64,000 bases of DNA. It comes from Pegoplata infirma. Lineage: Eukaryota; Arthropoda; Insecta; Diptera; Anthomyiidae. The notes under the pieces are model-generated. The model was not told where the DNA came from and searched no databases. It saw nothing but the letters and a program-made list of their open reading frames with translations. Positions 11,068 through 22,366 of the stretch are shown piece after piece (position 1 is the stretch's first letter; every line of letters begins with the position of its first letter). The stretch lies in assembly GCA_963921195.1 (NCBI GenBank), contig OY992536.1, positions 326,509,038-326,573,037 of the forward strand. Reading direction: 5' to 3'. A program made the translations under genes and the position numbers.

Positions 11068-13430
11068 CACAGTGGTCAATTTCGCGAGATAGCGGTCAAA
11101 ACTCTATAACTTTTGACCGGATTGGTATTTTTTTACGCAATTTGTTTTGTTCAATAGGAGGGACTTTAAGCTTCAATTTGCGTGTTCAAACGTAAAAATC
11201 GACTGATAGGAACGTAAGTAATGTGGAGTTAAAAATGCATTTTAATTTTTTGTTGAGTTTCCATGTAAAAGTTGAATATTTTGACGTTTTAAATAGGTAT
11301 TTTTTTTATAATTTCTTATTTTCTTCAATCGTATTTTACAACCAATAGTTATTTATTATTCCTAAACTTAATTTTGGTCAGAAAATGCCAACATTTGGCC
11401 ACTGACATTTATTTAGTCTCAATATTCACAGGTCCTTTGTCCTTTTGATAGGTCCTAGGATAGGTCCTTTTGATTGGTCCAAGGATAGGTCCTTTTCATA
11501 AGTCCAAGGATAGGTCCTTTTGATAGGTCCTAGGATAGGTCCTTTTGATAGGTCCTTCTGATAGGTTCTTTTGATAGGACCAAGGATAGGTCCATTTGAT
11601 AGGTTCAAGGATAGGTCCTATTGATATGTAAAAGGATAGGTCCTTTCGATAGGTCCTAGGATAGGTCCTTTTGATATGTAAAAGGATAGGTCCTTTTAAT
11701 AGGTCCAAGGATAAGTCTTTTTGATAGGTCCAAGGATTGGTCCTTTTGATAGGTTCAAGGATAGGTCCTTTTGACTGGTCCTAGGATAGGTCATTTTGAT
11801 AGGTCCAAGGATAGGTCCTTTTGATGGGTCCTAGTATAGGTCCTTTTGATAGGTCCAAGGATAGGTCCTTTTGATAGGTCCAAGGATAGGTCCTTTTGAT
11901 AGGTCCAAGGATAGGTCCTTTTAAAATGTAAAAGGATTGGCCCTTTTGATAGATCAAAGGATAGGTCCTTTTAATATGTAAAAGGATAGGTCCTTTTGAT
12001 AGGTACAAGGATAGGTCCTTTTGACTGGTACTAGGATAGGTCCTTTTGATAGGTCCAAGGATAGATCCTTTTGATAGATCAAAGGATAGGTCCTTTTGAT
12101 AGGTCCAAGGATAGGTCCTTTTTATAGGTCCAAGGATAGGTCCTTTTGATATGTAAAAGGATAGGTCCTTTTGGTAGGTCCAAGGATATGTCCTTTTGAT
12201 AGGTCCTAGGATAGGTCCTTTTGATAGGTGAAAGGAAAGGTCCATTTGATATGTAAAAGGATAGGTCCTTTTAATAGATCAAGGTCCTAGGATAGGTCCT
12301 TTTGATAGGTCCAAGGATAGGTCCTTTTGATAGATCAAAGGATAGGTCCTTTTGATAGGTCCAAGTATAGGTCCTTTTGATTGGTCCAAGGATAGGTCCT
12401 TTTCATAAGTCCAAGGATAGGTCCTTCTGATAGGTCCTTTTGATAGGACCAAGGATAGATCCTTTTGATAGGTTCAAGGATAGGTCCTTTTGATATGTAA
12501 AAGGATAGGTCCTTTTGATGAGTCCAAGGATAGGTCTTTTTGATAGGTCCAAGGATCCACAGGTTATTTCCATTGGTTTTAAATTTATTTGCAATTATCA
12601 GGTATTTAAGTTATGTAATATTAGATGGCAATAAAATCATTTTTTACCTTTTCCAAATGAATTGCCAGATACCACATAATTTGAGAGTTCTATTGTCATT
12701 TTTGTCAAAATTTTGATACACCCTTCTATGTGGACTAGGTCCAAATATGGGCCAACTTCTCCTAATTTCAACAGAATTATTTTTTGGGTCATTAAGAACT
12801 CTTGTACAAAATTTCATCAAAATATATGCATAATAGCCACTTTCACATAAAAATAACTTCTCAAAAAATATGACGTGCATTTGTACCGAATATCTTACCT
12901 TGGGTCAGAAAAATTGCTGTAGCTCAAAAAGTGCAGCCCCGATGCATGGACATGTATATATAGGAATGTAGGGGAGAGTTAGGACTACAAAATAGTAAAT
13001 TTGTGTTTTGACTCAGCTTGACTCACAGGAGTTGTGCTCTATGAAGTAGGAAATTTCCGAGAAATTTGACCTTTTTTAAAAAAAATATTTAAATTGTTCT
13101 GAAAACAGTAGAGCTTCAATTTTTTTACCAGTAATAGGAAATAAGTTAAGTTACAACACAAAATTTATTTCGTCCAAAAATCTTGAAAAACAAAAAAGTT
13201 ATGATCATTTAAACTTTAAAAATTAACTAAAAATATCATAAATTTACTAAATTCTGAAAAATCCCATTTTGGACCACCCTGTTCTCAGTGAAATAATTGA
13301 AATAGAGTTCTAATTTTTTGGCTCCCGAGGTTTACTACTGTCTACTTTCATATGAGTCTAATAACTTTAAAATCGGAGAACAAAAACCAAAAGGAGTTTT
13401 GGCCGCTATCTCAAAATATTGACCACAGTG
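11068..13430. mobile_element. Transib-like non-autonomous element, copy 1
   Basis: The 5-bp duplication CGACG flanks the element (11063-11067, 13431-13435). The TIRs are about 38 bp: CACAGTGGTCAATTTCGCGA and, inverted, CACTGTGGTCAATATTTTGA, both followed by GATAGCGG(T/C)CAAAACTC. A 5-bp G/C-rich CGNCG duplication and CAC...GTGGTC ends are, from family knowledge, features of Transib, the transposon group related to RAG1. The left end starts with CACAGTG, the same seven bases as the V(D)J heptamer. No transposase is present; much of the interior is a 25-bp minisatellite. A close second copy is at 34782-37168. Confidence 0.78.
11440..12556. repeat. 25-bp minisatellite inside Transib-like copy 1
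   Basis: Roughly 44 units of a 25-bp motif, AGGTCCAAGGATAGGTCC followed by TTTTGAT, with variants carrying CCTAGG, GATCAAAGG or ATGTAAAAGG. The unit lacks stop codons in several minus-strand frames, which produces spurious repetitive ORFs. Confidence 0.92.
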
Positions 13431-13661
13431 CGACGGTCATTGTAACCAGTTCTCGTTGAGATTCAAACGATTAAAAATTTATTGTAATTAAATGTAAATT
13501 AAGTGAGATTGCTTAATTCGGCTGTTCTAAATCTTTTAGGGCTTGGTCCACATGTTGAAAATATAAAAAAACTGATGTCCAGGGGCATTCTGGTTGGGGG
13601 GAGGGATTGGCCAAAGGGGTTAAATATGCACGATTAAATAGCATTTTTAGCTTAACATAAT

Positions 13662-14331
13662 GGTACCAATATTTCCGTTCTATCACAACCCACTAAAAAG
13701 TTATAAGCTCTCAAAAATTTCCAAAAACACGTTCTTTGAGAAATTTTACCTCAATTTTCTCGAAAACATGACGGCCATCGAAATATTAATCGAATGCAAG
13801 TGGTACAATTCCAGAACATCATCCAAAAATATCATAAAAAATGCTCTCAATAATGCATAAAATGTGTTTTTTGCGACTTTTGATCTCAATTTTCTCAAAA
13901 AGTCATGGAAAACTTTGGAAAACAGATAACGAGTGTCCAGACCGCAGACCCATCCAAAAAATTTTCAAATGCCAGTCAGTGTTTTATAATTTTGTTGCTA
14001 TAAAAAAACTTTAAAGCCTTATAACTTTTTAATGCACTCAGAGAAGAGATATGATTGTCGCATCCATAATTTAGAGCGTCATATTATGATTGAAAATTGT
14101 ATCATAATATGTTTATAGCAATCATAAAATTTTTTAAGCAACCATATTATGGTCCTAAATAATTTTTCAAATATTTAGGATCTTTACATGATTTCTGCAT
14201 AAATGTTTTGGTTGCTACAAACAAGTTATGATAAAATTTTCAATCATAATATGACGCTCTTAAATTATGGTTGCTACAATCATATCTCTTCTCTGTGTAT
14301 GGGTTGTGATAGTAAGGTGCTTTTTGTACCA
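13662..14331. repeat. Interrupted inverted repeat
   Basis: The left arm (13662-13715, with ATCACAACCCACTAAAAAGT) pairs with a right arm that is split by the MITE at 14035: TATAACTTTTTAATG before it and GGGTTGTGAT after it, then GTACC. The outer element is therefore older than the MITE. Its true ends are uncertain. Confidence 0.55.
14035..14297. mobile_element. Hairpin MITE with ~75-bp TIRs
   Basis: The ends CACTCAGAGAAGAGATATGA and, inverted, CACAGAGAAGAGATATGATT begin arms of about 75 bp that also share CATAATTTA and GCGTCATATTATGATTGAAA. The ~110-bp centre contains further ATCATAATATG-like palindromes. The whole unit could fold into one long hairpin. Confidence 0.82.
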
Positions 14332-14655
14332 ACTTTCTTAGCAAAACTGCTTCATCGTGCACGACTAAAAAAATAATTTAATTTTTTTTTTTAAATCGAT
14401 ATTGCTGTGGGTCTTTGGAACTTTTCTTAATGGTTCAAAAAACTGCCATCGTATTAATTTTTGATGTAGAATCGATTTGCAATATATTCAACAGTTTTTG
14501 CTTTGCAGAAAAATCAGCTCAAAATCCGGGATTTCAGATGCGTTAAACCACCCCAAGGAGCTAAAAATACCGGCATTCTTTTTAGATTCCCTAAATCCTT
14601 AAAAAATTTATAATACCTGATAAACAGATGAAGTGACATAGTCACCAAACGAACT
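14332..14655. other. Spacer, nothing recognised
   Basis: Sequence between the interrupted inverted repeat and the foldback-like element, with no open frame or repeat identified. Confidence 0.4.
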
Positions 14656-15292
14656 CTACACCATTTACAGATGTAATTCGAAAAAGATCAATTGTAATTC
14701 GAAGATTCTATTTGTAATTCGAAGATTCCATTTGTAATTCGAAGATTCCATTTGTAATTCGAAGATTCCATTTGTAATTCGAATACTCCAATTGTAATTC
14801 GAAGATTCCATTTGTAATTCGAAGATTCCAATTGTAATTCGAAAAATATCAATTGTAATTCGAAAAAGATCAATTGTAATTCGAAAAAGATCAATTGTAA
14901 TTCGAAAAAGATTAGTTGTAATTCGTAAAAGATCAATTGTAATTCGTAAAAGATCAATTGTAATTCGAAAAAGATCAATTGTAATTCGAAAATATCAACT
15001 GTATTTTCATTGATATTTTTCGAATTACAATTGGAATCTTCGAATTACAATTGATCTTTTACGAATTACAATTGATCTTTTACGAATTACAATTGATCTT
15101 TTTCGAATTACAATTGATCTTTTTTGAATTACAATTGATCTTTTTCGAATTACAATTGATCTTTTTCGAATTACAAATGGAATCTTCGAATTACAAATGG
15201 AATCTTCGAATTACAAATGGAATCTTCGAATTACAAATGGAATCTTCGAATTACAATTGATCTTTTTCAAATTACATCTGTAAATGGTGTAG
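14656..15292. mobile_element. Foldback-like element with tandem-repeat arms
   Basis: The outer 20 bp CTACACCATTTACAGATGTA and its inverse at 15273-15292 close a ~637-bp imperfect palindrome. Each arm is a tandem array of TGTAATTCGAAAAAGATCAA and TGTAATTCGAAGATTCCA(T/A)T units, in mirrored order, with a short non-repeated centre near 14995-15010. Long TIRs built from short tandem repeats are typical of Drosophila foldback (FB) elements. No clear 9-bp target duplication is visible, so I call it foldback-like only. Confidence 0.75.
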
Positions 15293-15335
15293 TAAATATA
15301 CTCCCATACTGTCGTTGGAGGTTAATAAAAAAAAA
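15293..15335 (+). mobile_element. mini-me subfamily C, 3' tip
   Basis: ATACTCCCATACTGTCGTTG followed by GAGG matches the 3' end of the copy at 58259-58788. The foldback-like element abuts its upstream side, suggesting that the rest was displaced or lost. Confidence 0.5.
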
Positions 15336-15340
15336 TAAAA

Positions 15341-16115
15341 CAAGTAAGAAAATTATAGTCGGTCAAGACCGACCATATAATACCTTACACCAGTGTTTCC
15401 CGGAAAATGGCTCCCAAGTCTAAACATGGACCTATTCGGTCTGTCTTTTGTCAGGTCTGTAATAAGAATAGAAAACACTCACAAACCAAATTTGAGTGAA
15501 ATATGCTTCTATTTGTTTCTAATAAACCACTTTAAGTAAATATCAGGCGAAATTTTCATATGGGGCCTAAGTCCAAAAAGTACGTGTTAGGGATGCCAAA
15601 CGGGATTGACAAGTATTTTTGGCAAGGGTAAGTTGTCCACCAGTGTCCTCCGCCGACACTGTCGCAAAACACTGTTTCTAACGAAAAAGGGCCAAAAGTC
15701 GGCCTCTATGGGCATTGGTTTTTTTGCCAATGCCATCCACCATAACCTAACCTAACGAAAATTGGATCCGAGAGATATATTCAATTTCCTAACTTATGAC
15801 GCTCAATTTAGAACCAAAACTGTTCAATGGAAACTTTAAAGCTGGAAAACTTAAAACCCCCGTTATAGAATAACTCTCGGCAAAATTTATGTGTTTCATA
15901 AAAACTGTATATTGAGTAATCTGCCCTAAAAATGTGATTTGCCTCCCAAAGAGCAAGAGATTACAAAATTTAACAAAAAAAATCCCGAAATCCCGGGATT
16001 TTTCGGGTTTTGTCAATCCCGGAAAATCCCGGGATTGAAAATAATAAATCCCGGGATTCAGGATTTCCCGTTTGGCATCCCTAGTACGTGTACATTAAAG
16101 TACGTGTGAAACACA
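15341..16115 (+). mobile_element. mini-me subfamily A, 5' part, split by hAT
   Basis: Starting at 15341 the sequence follows subfamily A (hairpin TCGGTCAAGACCGAC, CGGAAAATGGCTCCCAAGTC, ATATGGGGCCTAAGTCCAAA). It is interrupted by the hAT element at 15588-16083 and then seems to continue only briefly (GTACGTGTACATTAAAGTAC). The 3' half with microsatellite is missing. Confidence 0.7.
15588..16083. mobile_element. hAT-like non-autonomous element, perfect TIR and TSD
   Basis: Perfect 18-bp TIRs, TAGGGATGCCAAACGGGA at 15588-15605 and its inverse at 16066-16083, are flanked by the perfect 8-bp duplication GTACGTGT (15580-15587, 16084-16091). The 496-bp interior contains repeated TCCCGGGATT palindromes near the right end and no transposase. 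Perfect ends and duplication suggest a recent insertion into a mini-me copy. Confidence 0.92.
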
Positions 16116-16655
16116 CAAAACAAAATTTTAATAACATATGATCATTGAGTCTTGTTTTTGTTGTCTTGAAAACCTCAAATTAGGGAACAAACTCCACCGT
16201 CTGGCAACCTTTAATATGTTCATTGGTGCTTGCGTATGTTTAAGATTTTATATATGATTTTTAAATCTTTAATTTACTCCTAACACACTTTCCTTTAATT
16301 CAGTTAAGGGTTGAGCGTTTATAAATTCATAAAATTATTTGCATTTTATTTACATTCCACATCATCTTAAGCACATATATGAATGTTATTTACACAAAAT
16401 TTATGCAAATTTACTGACAATGATAACACACATACATTAAAAAAAAAAAAAAAAAATGGAGGAAGTTAAAAGCAAACACATACATACTAACTTGAAACCA
16501 TTATTTCTCATATTTTGTTGATATTTCTTGCCTCTTAAAGAAAATATTTGTTTTTTCTCATCACAATTCTTTTTCTTTTATCAATAAAGAAAACATTTAT
16601 CTTCAAGGGATTTTCTTTCAATTTAACTTATGCTGGTGTGCGTGTGTTTCTGTTA
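16116..16655. other. A/T-rich DNA with poly(A) run
   Basis: No coding signal. A homopolymer A run lies at about 16439-16456. Confidence 0.4.
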
Positions 16656-17073
16656 CACAGTGCAACAACCAATATCGGAATGGGATGAAACCATAAGCAA
16701 ATGAAAGTTGACATATTCTATAACAAAAGCCACAAGGCTTTTTTTTAGTTCAGTGCTAGATTTTTTTTGCACGCATTTGAAGGTGGTGAGCTTTCATTAT
16801 AATTATAAAAAAAATTGTTTGAAAACTATATAGGGCGTATACTTAATTTTGTAATTGCCTTTAAATAACAATCATACGCAACGGTACACAGTGATTTATT
16901 TTTAGTAATTTGGGAATTCAGTTCAGTTTTCAAGCAATTATTATTATAAATTTATTTAAAGTTCACCAACTTTAAAGGCGTGTAAAAAAAGCCTAGATGA
17001 TTTTGTTATGGAATATGTCAACTTTAATTTGCTTTTGGTTTCATCCCATTCGGATTTTGGATGTTGCACTGTG
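16656..17073. mobile_element. MITE with ~90-bp TIRs, CACAGTGCAACA ends
   Basis: The left arm CACAGTGCAACAACCAATAT and right arm, inverted, CACAGTGCAACATCCAAAAT stay similar for about 90 bp (shared GAATGGGATGAAACCA and AAAGTTGACATATTC). TTA flanks both sides (16653-16655, 17074-17076), a possible 3-bp duplication. Open frames here on both strands are products of the palindrome. A similar terminal string, CACTGTGCAACA, occurs at 7318-7329. Confidence 0.78.
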
Positions 17074-17076
17074 TTA

Positions 17077-17787
17077 TTATTATTTTTCAAATGAAGTGCG
17101 TGTGGTATGTGCGACCAAGTCTTTGGTATTTGTGGTAGACAATAGAATATTTTTTTTGCGTAATCTCCACTCGTTTTAAGTTTCAATATTGTAGTCAGTT
17201 TTTCTTGATTTTTTTTGTTCGCTTGTGTTTCACATAAATATTGTTGGTTGGCCTTAGTTTGATATGTAACTTAACGCAACTTTATTGAAACATATCGATT
17301 TACAATTACAATTCTACACAATAAGTTGGAATGTGAACAAAACAAATCTACACTGCACAAAACAATGTTGTAGGAGGAAATAATTGTCAATCAAATGTAT
17401 GTGAATCATGTTTAAGGATACAGGAACAGTTTAATATGAAATTTTTTCTAAAGCAGAAATGTCATGGCAACTGAGAAAATTTATAAAGAAAGAAATTTAT
17501 TTTTAAAGTTTTATATTTTCCTAAACACACTCAGAATAGTAAGTCTTTAATGGTAGGTAATTGAGTATATAAAGAAATAGTTAAAGTGAATAGCAATTAT
17601 ATTGAATATGTATAGGCAAGTCAATTTGTTAAAAAAGTTTGTTAATCTAACAAAATCTTTATTGCCAAAATCAGAATATTGCTCTCTTGAGAGTCACAAA
17701 TATTGTAAATGAAAAAAATCAGAACAAGGGGAAAAAGTGTCAGTCCGAATAACCAACAAAGTCTGAAAGACTCCATTTTTTCGATTT
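17077..17787. other. A/T-rich DNA, nothing recognised
   Basis: No reliable open frame or repeat boundary. Confidence 0.4.
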
Positions 17788-17915
17788 TTGTAACCTCCAA
17801 CCACATTATGGATTTACACTAACTTTCTCAGTCCGTATGTAACGCATCGGAATATGGTCTAAGACATTCTAGAGATATTCGTCTGTCGGTCCGTCAAAAA
17901 TCGAAAGAGATAGAA
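17788..17915 (-). mobile_element. mini-me fragment, subfamily C-like 3' part
   Basis: Read on the minus strand this contains degraded versions of the TCTTAGACCATATTCCGATG block, a short GTCY run (GTCTGTCGGTCCGTC on +) and the terminal ATGTGGTTGGAGG. Both ends are lost or decayed. Confidence 0.55.
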
Positions 17916-18188
17916 ACCCGAAATGTGATACTAATATGACTTTTGTTCAAAGGCTGGTAAAATCAGCTAAGACAGCTTAAAATTCTAGATTCTTAAACAG
18001 TTACATTTTTTTTTGAGTGTATCACTATACGTTGTGTACCATTTATATGAAAACACTGTTTAAACGCATCCAATGAACAGGGATTTGAATCACGTGTTTT
18101 GTGGTTTTAATTAAAAATAATTACAATTGCATAATTGAAAATTAGAAAAAAAAAAAAAAATGTTTTTATAACACGAAAGAAGTGAAAA

Positions 18189-18985
18189 ACAAGTAAGAAG
18201 GTTATAGTCGGTCAAGACCGACCATATGATACCCTACACCAGTGTTTTTCGGGAAATGGGTCATAAGTCCAAACATGGACCGATCGGATCTGCCTTTTGT
18301 TAGATCTTTATTTAGTGTAGAAAACACACACAGATAAAATTTTAGTGGAATTGGTTTATTTTTTTGCCAATTGACCGATTTAACTGAATATCGGTTGAAA
18401 TTTTTATATTGGGGACTAAGTCCCAAAATGGTCCAATTATATTCTGATTCGATTAGGTTACCAAAGTACACGTTTAATACCTAAAAATAAAATTTTCATC
18501 AAATATTTACATTTTTATGAATTTTGTGGGTATTATGTGAATATCGGGAGGGTGGTTTGTATGGGGACTACCAGAAGGACTGACCCGATTCCTTTGAAAT
18601 TTGGAATGATGATTTGTGCATACAAAATTTGATTACCTGTTAAATTTTAAAGCTTTATCTATTATAATACGGTTATTAGAGTCATTTAATACTAATCCAA
18701 AGGGGGCGTTTGTATGGGGGCTAGGTCTTAACATGGACCGATTTGCTCCAATTTCAAAAGGCTTCGTCCTTGGGCCATAAGATGCTTAAATTTCAAATTT
18801 AAAGTTAATTGATTGAAAATTGCGACCTGACAGACGGACGGACGGACATCGCTAAATCGACTCAAAAAGTAATTCTGAGTCGATCGGTATACTTAAAGGT
18901 AGGTCTAGGACCAATATTTTGGGTAGTTACAAACATCAGCACAAACTCATTATACCCTGTACCACAGAGTGGTGTAGGGTATAAA
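18189..18985 (+). mobile_element. mini-me/DINE-1-like repeat, subfamily A, full length
   Basis: Near-identical in order to the copy at 7510-8350: starts ACAAGTAAGAAGGTTATAGT, has the GTCGGTCAAGACCGAC hairpin and ATACCCTACACC, and ends GTGTAGGGTATAAA. The microsatellite is short here (GACGGACGGACGGAC around 18832). Confidence 0.82.
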
Positions 18986-19109
18986 TAGAGTTTTCCTTTA
19001 TCCAGTTCTAAAGAAACCTACCATATAAGATGAATGAATGAAATAAAATACGACTATACGTATTTTTTTTCTTTTGTAAAAAAAAAACCCTAATAAATAT
19101 AAAATATAA

Positions 19110-19214
19110 AACAAGTTAGAAAATTACCGACCCAACAACAAAGTTTCCAGGAAAATGGGTCCCATGGATCAATTTTTCAAACATGGATCGATTTGATCTA
19201 TCTTTTGTCAAATC
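19110..19214 (+). mobile_element. mini-me subfamily A, 5' fragment
   Basis: Starts ACAAGTTAGAAAATTACCGA and follows the subfamily A 5' end through GGAAAATGGGTCCCA and ATGGATCGATTTGATCTATC, then stops at the GTGAGTG-rich repeat. Confidence 0.55.
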
Positions 19215-19471
19215 TTTTGTGATCACTCGTGAGTGTGATTGAACTCAATTTTACTCATGTGATTGTAAGTAAGTGTGAGTGGGGAAAGAAATTGAGTGAG
19301 TAAGTGTGCGTGAGCAAGATTTTTGCGTAAGTTAGTGTGCGTGACTCGATTTTTTTTGCGTGAATTTGTGTGATTTATTGTTTCTTCATATTTCCAAAAA
19401 AAAAAAAACAAAAAAAAAATTGTTTTTGTTGTAATAAAATTTTTGTGAGTGTGAGTAAAGCTTGTGTGAGT

Positions 19472-21168
19472 CAGGGTTGCAAAAGTTGGTACAATTGTAC
19501 TTTTTTTGGTACAATTCAAAACTCAAAAGTACAATGGTGCACCAATGACTCATTTGGTACAATTTAAGAATTTGCTCTGTTTATGTCAGTGCCATGTAAA
19601 AACGATATTGTATTGTAAATGCGTATGACGTTTCAAAATTGGAAAAAAACGTCAAAATTTCAATAAAGTTCTCATACAAAGTAGCCCATTGCTTTTAAAA
19701 TATATTTTTCCTACATGTTTCATATTTCATAATAATAATATTTTATGTTTCCTCTAGTTTCCTACACTCATAGAAATCCTACAGTATTCCTTACTAAAAA
19801 GTTGGTAGTTATTACTAATTGTTAGTATTAAAGGGCCCTACAACGCGTTAGTCAACTTTTACTAACGCAGTTATAAAAAAACGGTAAACAAATTTAAAAG
19901 CGAAAACCTATCCAAAATCGATTTTGAAAAATTTTTTAACAAAAAAAATTGTTTCAAAAATATATAATTATTGAGCTTGATAGCTGGCAATGATCTATTT
20001 CGGAATTTTTTAAAAAAAAATTATATATTTTTTTTTTTTTTAACGAAAATTTGCTATGTGCGTTTGAAAAAAAAAAATATTCAAAAATGTAAAATTTATT
20101 ATATTAGGTGTCAAAAATAATTTTCCAAATTTTTTAAAATTACTAACAAAAATTATTAAAAAATCGGTAAAAAATCAGTATTCAGTAAAGTTCAAAGTAT
20201 TCCAATTTCAAAAAAATTACTAAATTTATACTGTAAAGCTAAATTTATACTGTAAATTACTAGAAAAGTAGTATAGTTAGAGTTACAACACTTTTACTGT
20301 ATTTTTTACTGTAGGATTATTTTGAGTGTATACATCTATATCATAATATGAAGGTTGACATTGGTGGTGTTCAGCAGACTGCTCCCCAACATTCTGCTAA
20401 ACGGTTTGATTTTTGACATTTCAGTCAACATGTTGAGTGAGCGCTTCGCAACACTAGTAGCGTGATGAATTTATGCTACATTTGATCACAAACTGATACA
20501 TGAGCTGTTTTATTGATATAATTTATTTTTTTGACGTTATTCAAGGAAATAAACAAAAAAACATAAAAAAGTAGTTTTAAATAAAAAAGTAAATGAAAAA
20601 TCTTTAAAAAAAAATATTTTTTTCAATATTTTAAAACATTCATAAAAAATTGCGTTCAGCAGAGTCAACTAATCAAAACCTGCTACATCTCAATTGTTGG
20701 GTAGCAGGTTTCTCTGTTATGGAGGAAAAATTGGTCAAAAAACCTTACACACACAAAACAATTCGATTCCACCATTAAAATTGAATTCTATCGTTAGATT
20801 TTCTTGTTCTCTTACAAGGAAAGTATTGAAAGTGAACCAGTTTTCTTTGAAGAACAAATTTTAGACTGACATGTTTGAGCTAATCGGCTATCCAGTTATA
20901 AATGGTTTAAAGGGTGTCAAAAATTGCCGATGTTAAAAAAATTATATAATTCCATTTCTTGAGTGCAAAAACTACAAGAAATTAATTTCCTAAGACTTAT
21001 CGCGAGGGCAGAAGTGTCGACTTTCTGTCGACCCCCTCCCTAAAACGCTATGTTATATTTTTTTTTTAATTTTTTAAAACAAAATATTTTTTGGTACAAT
21101 TGAGGTCTAAAAAGTACAATTTTATGAGCTTTTTAGTACAATTTTAAAGTTCTGATTTTGCAACCCTG
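19472..21168. mobile_element. hAT-like element, 1.7 kb, 8-bp TSD
   Basis: The ends are CAGGGTTGCAAAA and its exact inverse TTTTGCAACCCTG. The perfect 8-bp duplication GTGTGAGT flanks them (19464-19471, 21169-21176). Subterminal repeats of GTACAATT occur on both arms in opposite orientation, a common hAT transposase-binding layout. The interior holds no recognisable transposase; it includes the nested MITE at 19765-20328. Confidence 0.88.
19765..20328. mobile_element. CACTCAAAA-type MITE nested in hAT
   Basis: The ends CACTCATAGAAATCCTACAG and, inverted, CACTCAAAATAATCCTACAG match in 17 of 20 bases, with TA on both sides (19763-19764, 20329-20330). The interior is A/T-rich with TTACTAA-like repeats and no protein. 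It is younger than the surrounding hAT element. Confidence 0.82.
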
Positions 21169-21407
21169 GTGTGAGTGAGTGTGTGTTGCATTAAATTTAC
21201 TCTCAAGATTGTCGAGAGCGTGAGTGAGTGTGAGCCAAAATTCACTCACACGCCTATCTCTACCCTACAGGTCCAATATTTGTTTGTTGTAATATTATTT
21301 CTAAAAGACAACTTTTCCGACCCAGACGATTTTGAAATTCGAAAAAAAACTAAATTTGATTCACCCTAGTATTTATGAATTTGTCCAAGTCAATAGTTTT
21401 TTTTGTT

Positions 21408-22199
21408 CACTCAAAATAATAACTCTGTAAAATACTCCGTAAAATGACTGTAATCTCAATTTAACAGATATTTGACAGAGTTTTCTGTCAAAATACAGAT
21501 TTAAAGAAAATACTTTGTATTTTATTGTCAAAAAAACAAAGTTTCCTCTGTTATATTACTTTTTACTTTGTAATCTTAATTTTACAGATAATTAACAGAG
21601 GTTTCTGCTAAAATACAGATTTAAGCAAAATACTTCTTTTTTTTATAACCAAAAAAGTTTTCTATTTTGAGTAGTTTTTGTTACCAAACATCAAAATTTT
21701 ATCTGTATATTTTTTTTGTTTTATAAAAAGTTGAAAAAATAGCAAAAAAAGGTAAAAATTTTTTTTTTTTTTTAGAAATCTTAAAAAAAATTTACAAAAT
21801 AAAATGCATTTAACTCAACTCTGTAAATTTACAGAGTTTTTTCTGTAAATTATTTTTTGCATCAAATGCATTTTACAAATATATGTTAATTTACATAGTT
21901 TTCTTTGGTGGTTTATTTAACCAATATTTTACTAGAAACTCTGTAAATTAACAGTTTTTTTGTCCAAATCATTTTACAGAGCTTTAAAGTAAAATTACAG
22001 AGTTTTCTCTGTCAAAAAGCTTTCACATTTAACCAATATTTTACTATAAACTCTGTAAATTAACAGTTTTTTTGCCAAACTCATTTTACAGAGTATTTTA
22101 GTAAAATTACCAAGAAATGTTGTTAGCTGGAAAAGTATGGTGCACTCTGTTAAATTAGCAGAGTTTTTCTGTAATTTAACAGAGTTGTTATTTTGAGTG
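21408..22199. mobile_element. CACTCAAAATAA-type MITE with CTGTAAATTTACAGAG repeats
   Basis: The ends CACTCAAAATAATAACTCTG and, inverted, CACTCAAAATAACAACTCTG match at 19 of 20 positions. The 792-bp interior is a chain of related palindromic units (ACTCTGTAAATTAACAG, TTACAGAGTTTT). TTGTT flanks both ends, whereas relatives are flanked by TA, so the duplication length is unclear. Confidence 0.82.
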
Positions 22200-22366
22200 T
22201 TGTTTTTTTTTTTAATAACTGCATAAAACGTTTGCATATTTGATTAATCCAAAGTAATTCTACTGAATATTTTTTTTAACCTTTATAAAGAATTAATTTT
22301 TTTTAGAATAAATACCCTAGTATTTAAGAATTTGTCAAAGTCGATTTTTTTGTGTTTTTTTAATTA

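Larger units (their letters stand above)
19215..21260. repeat. GTGAGTG-rich repeat split by hAT element
   Basis: Sequence on both sides of the hAT insertion (19215-19463 and 21169-21260) is full of GTGAGTGTGAGT and TGCGTGAG motifs, like 2405-3300. Removing the hAT and one copy of its duplication joins two halves of the same repeat. Confidence 0.55.

Noticed and set aside
11426..12594. Minus-strand ORFs up to 154 codons with KGPILGPIKRTYP repeats (also 35132-36331)
   Set aside because: They are readings of the 25-bp minisatellite, open because the unit lacks stops in several frames; no start context, no conserved unique part.
14688..15260. ORFs with IFFELQL and ESSNYKWN repeats on both strands
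   Set aside because: Artefacts of the foldback-like tandem units; mirrored on both strands.
15741..15753. CCTAACCTAAC, resembling insect TTAGG telomere repeats
   Set aside because: Only two units, inside a hAT element, and flies generally lack TTAGG telomeres.
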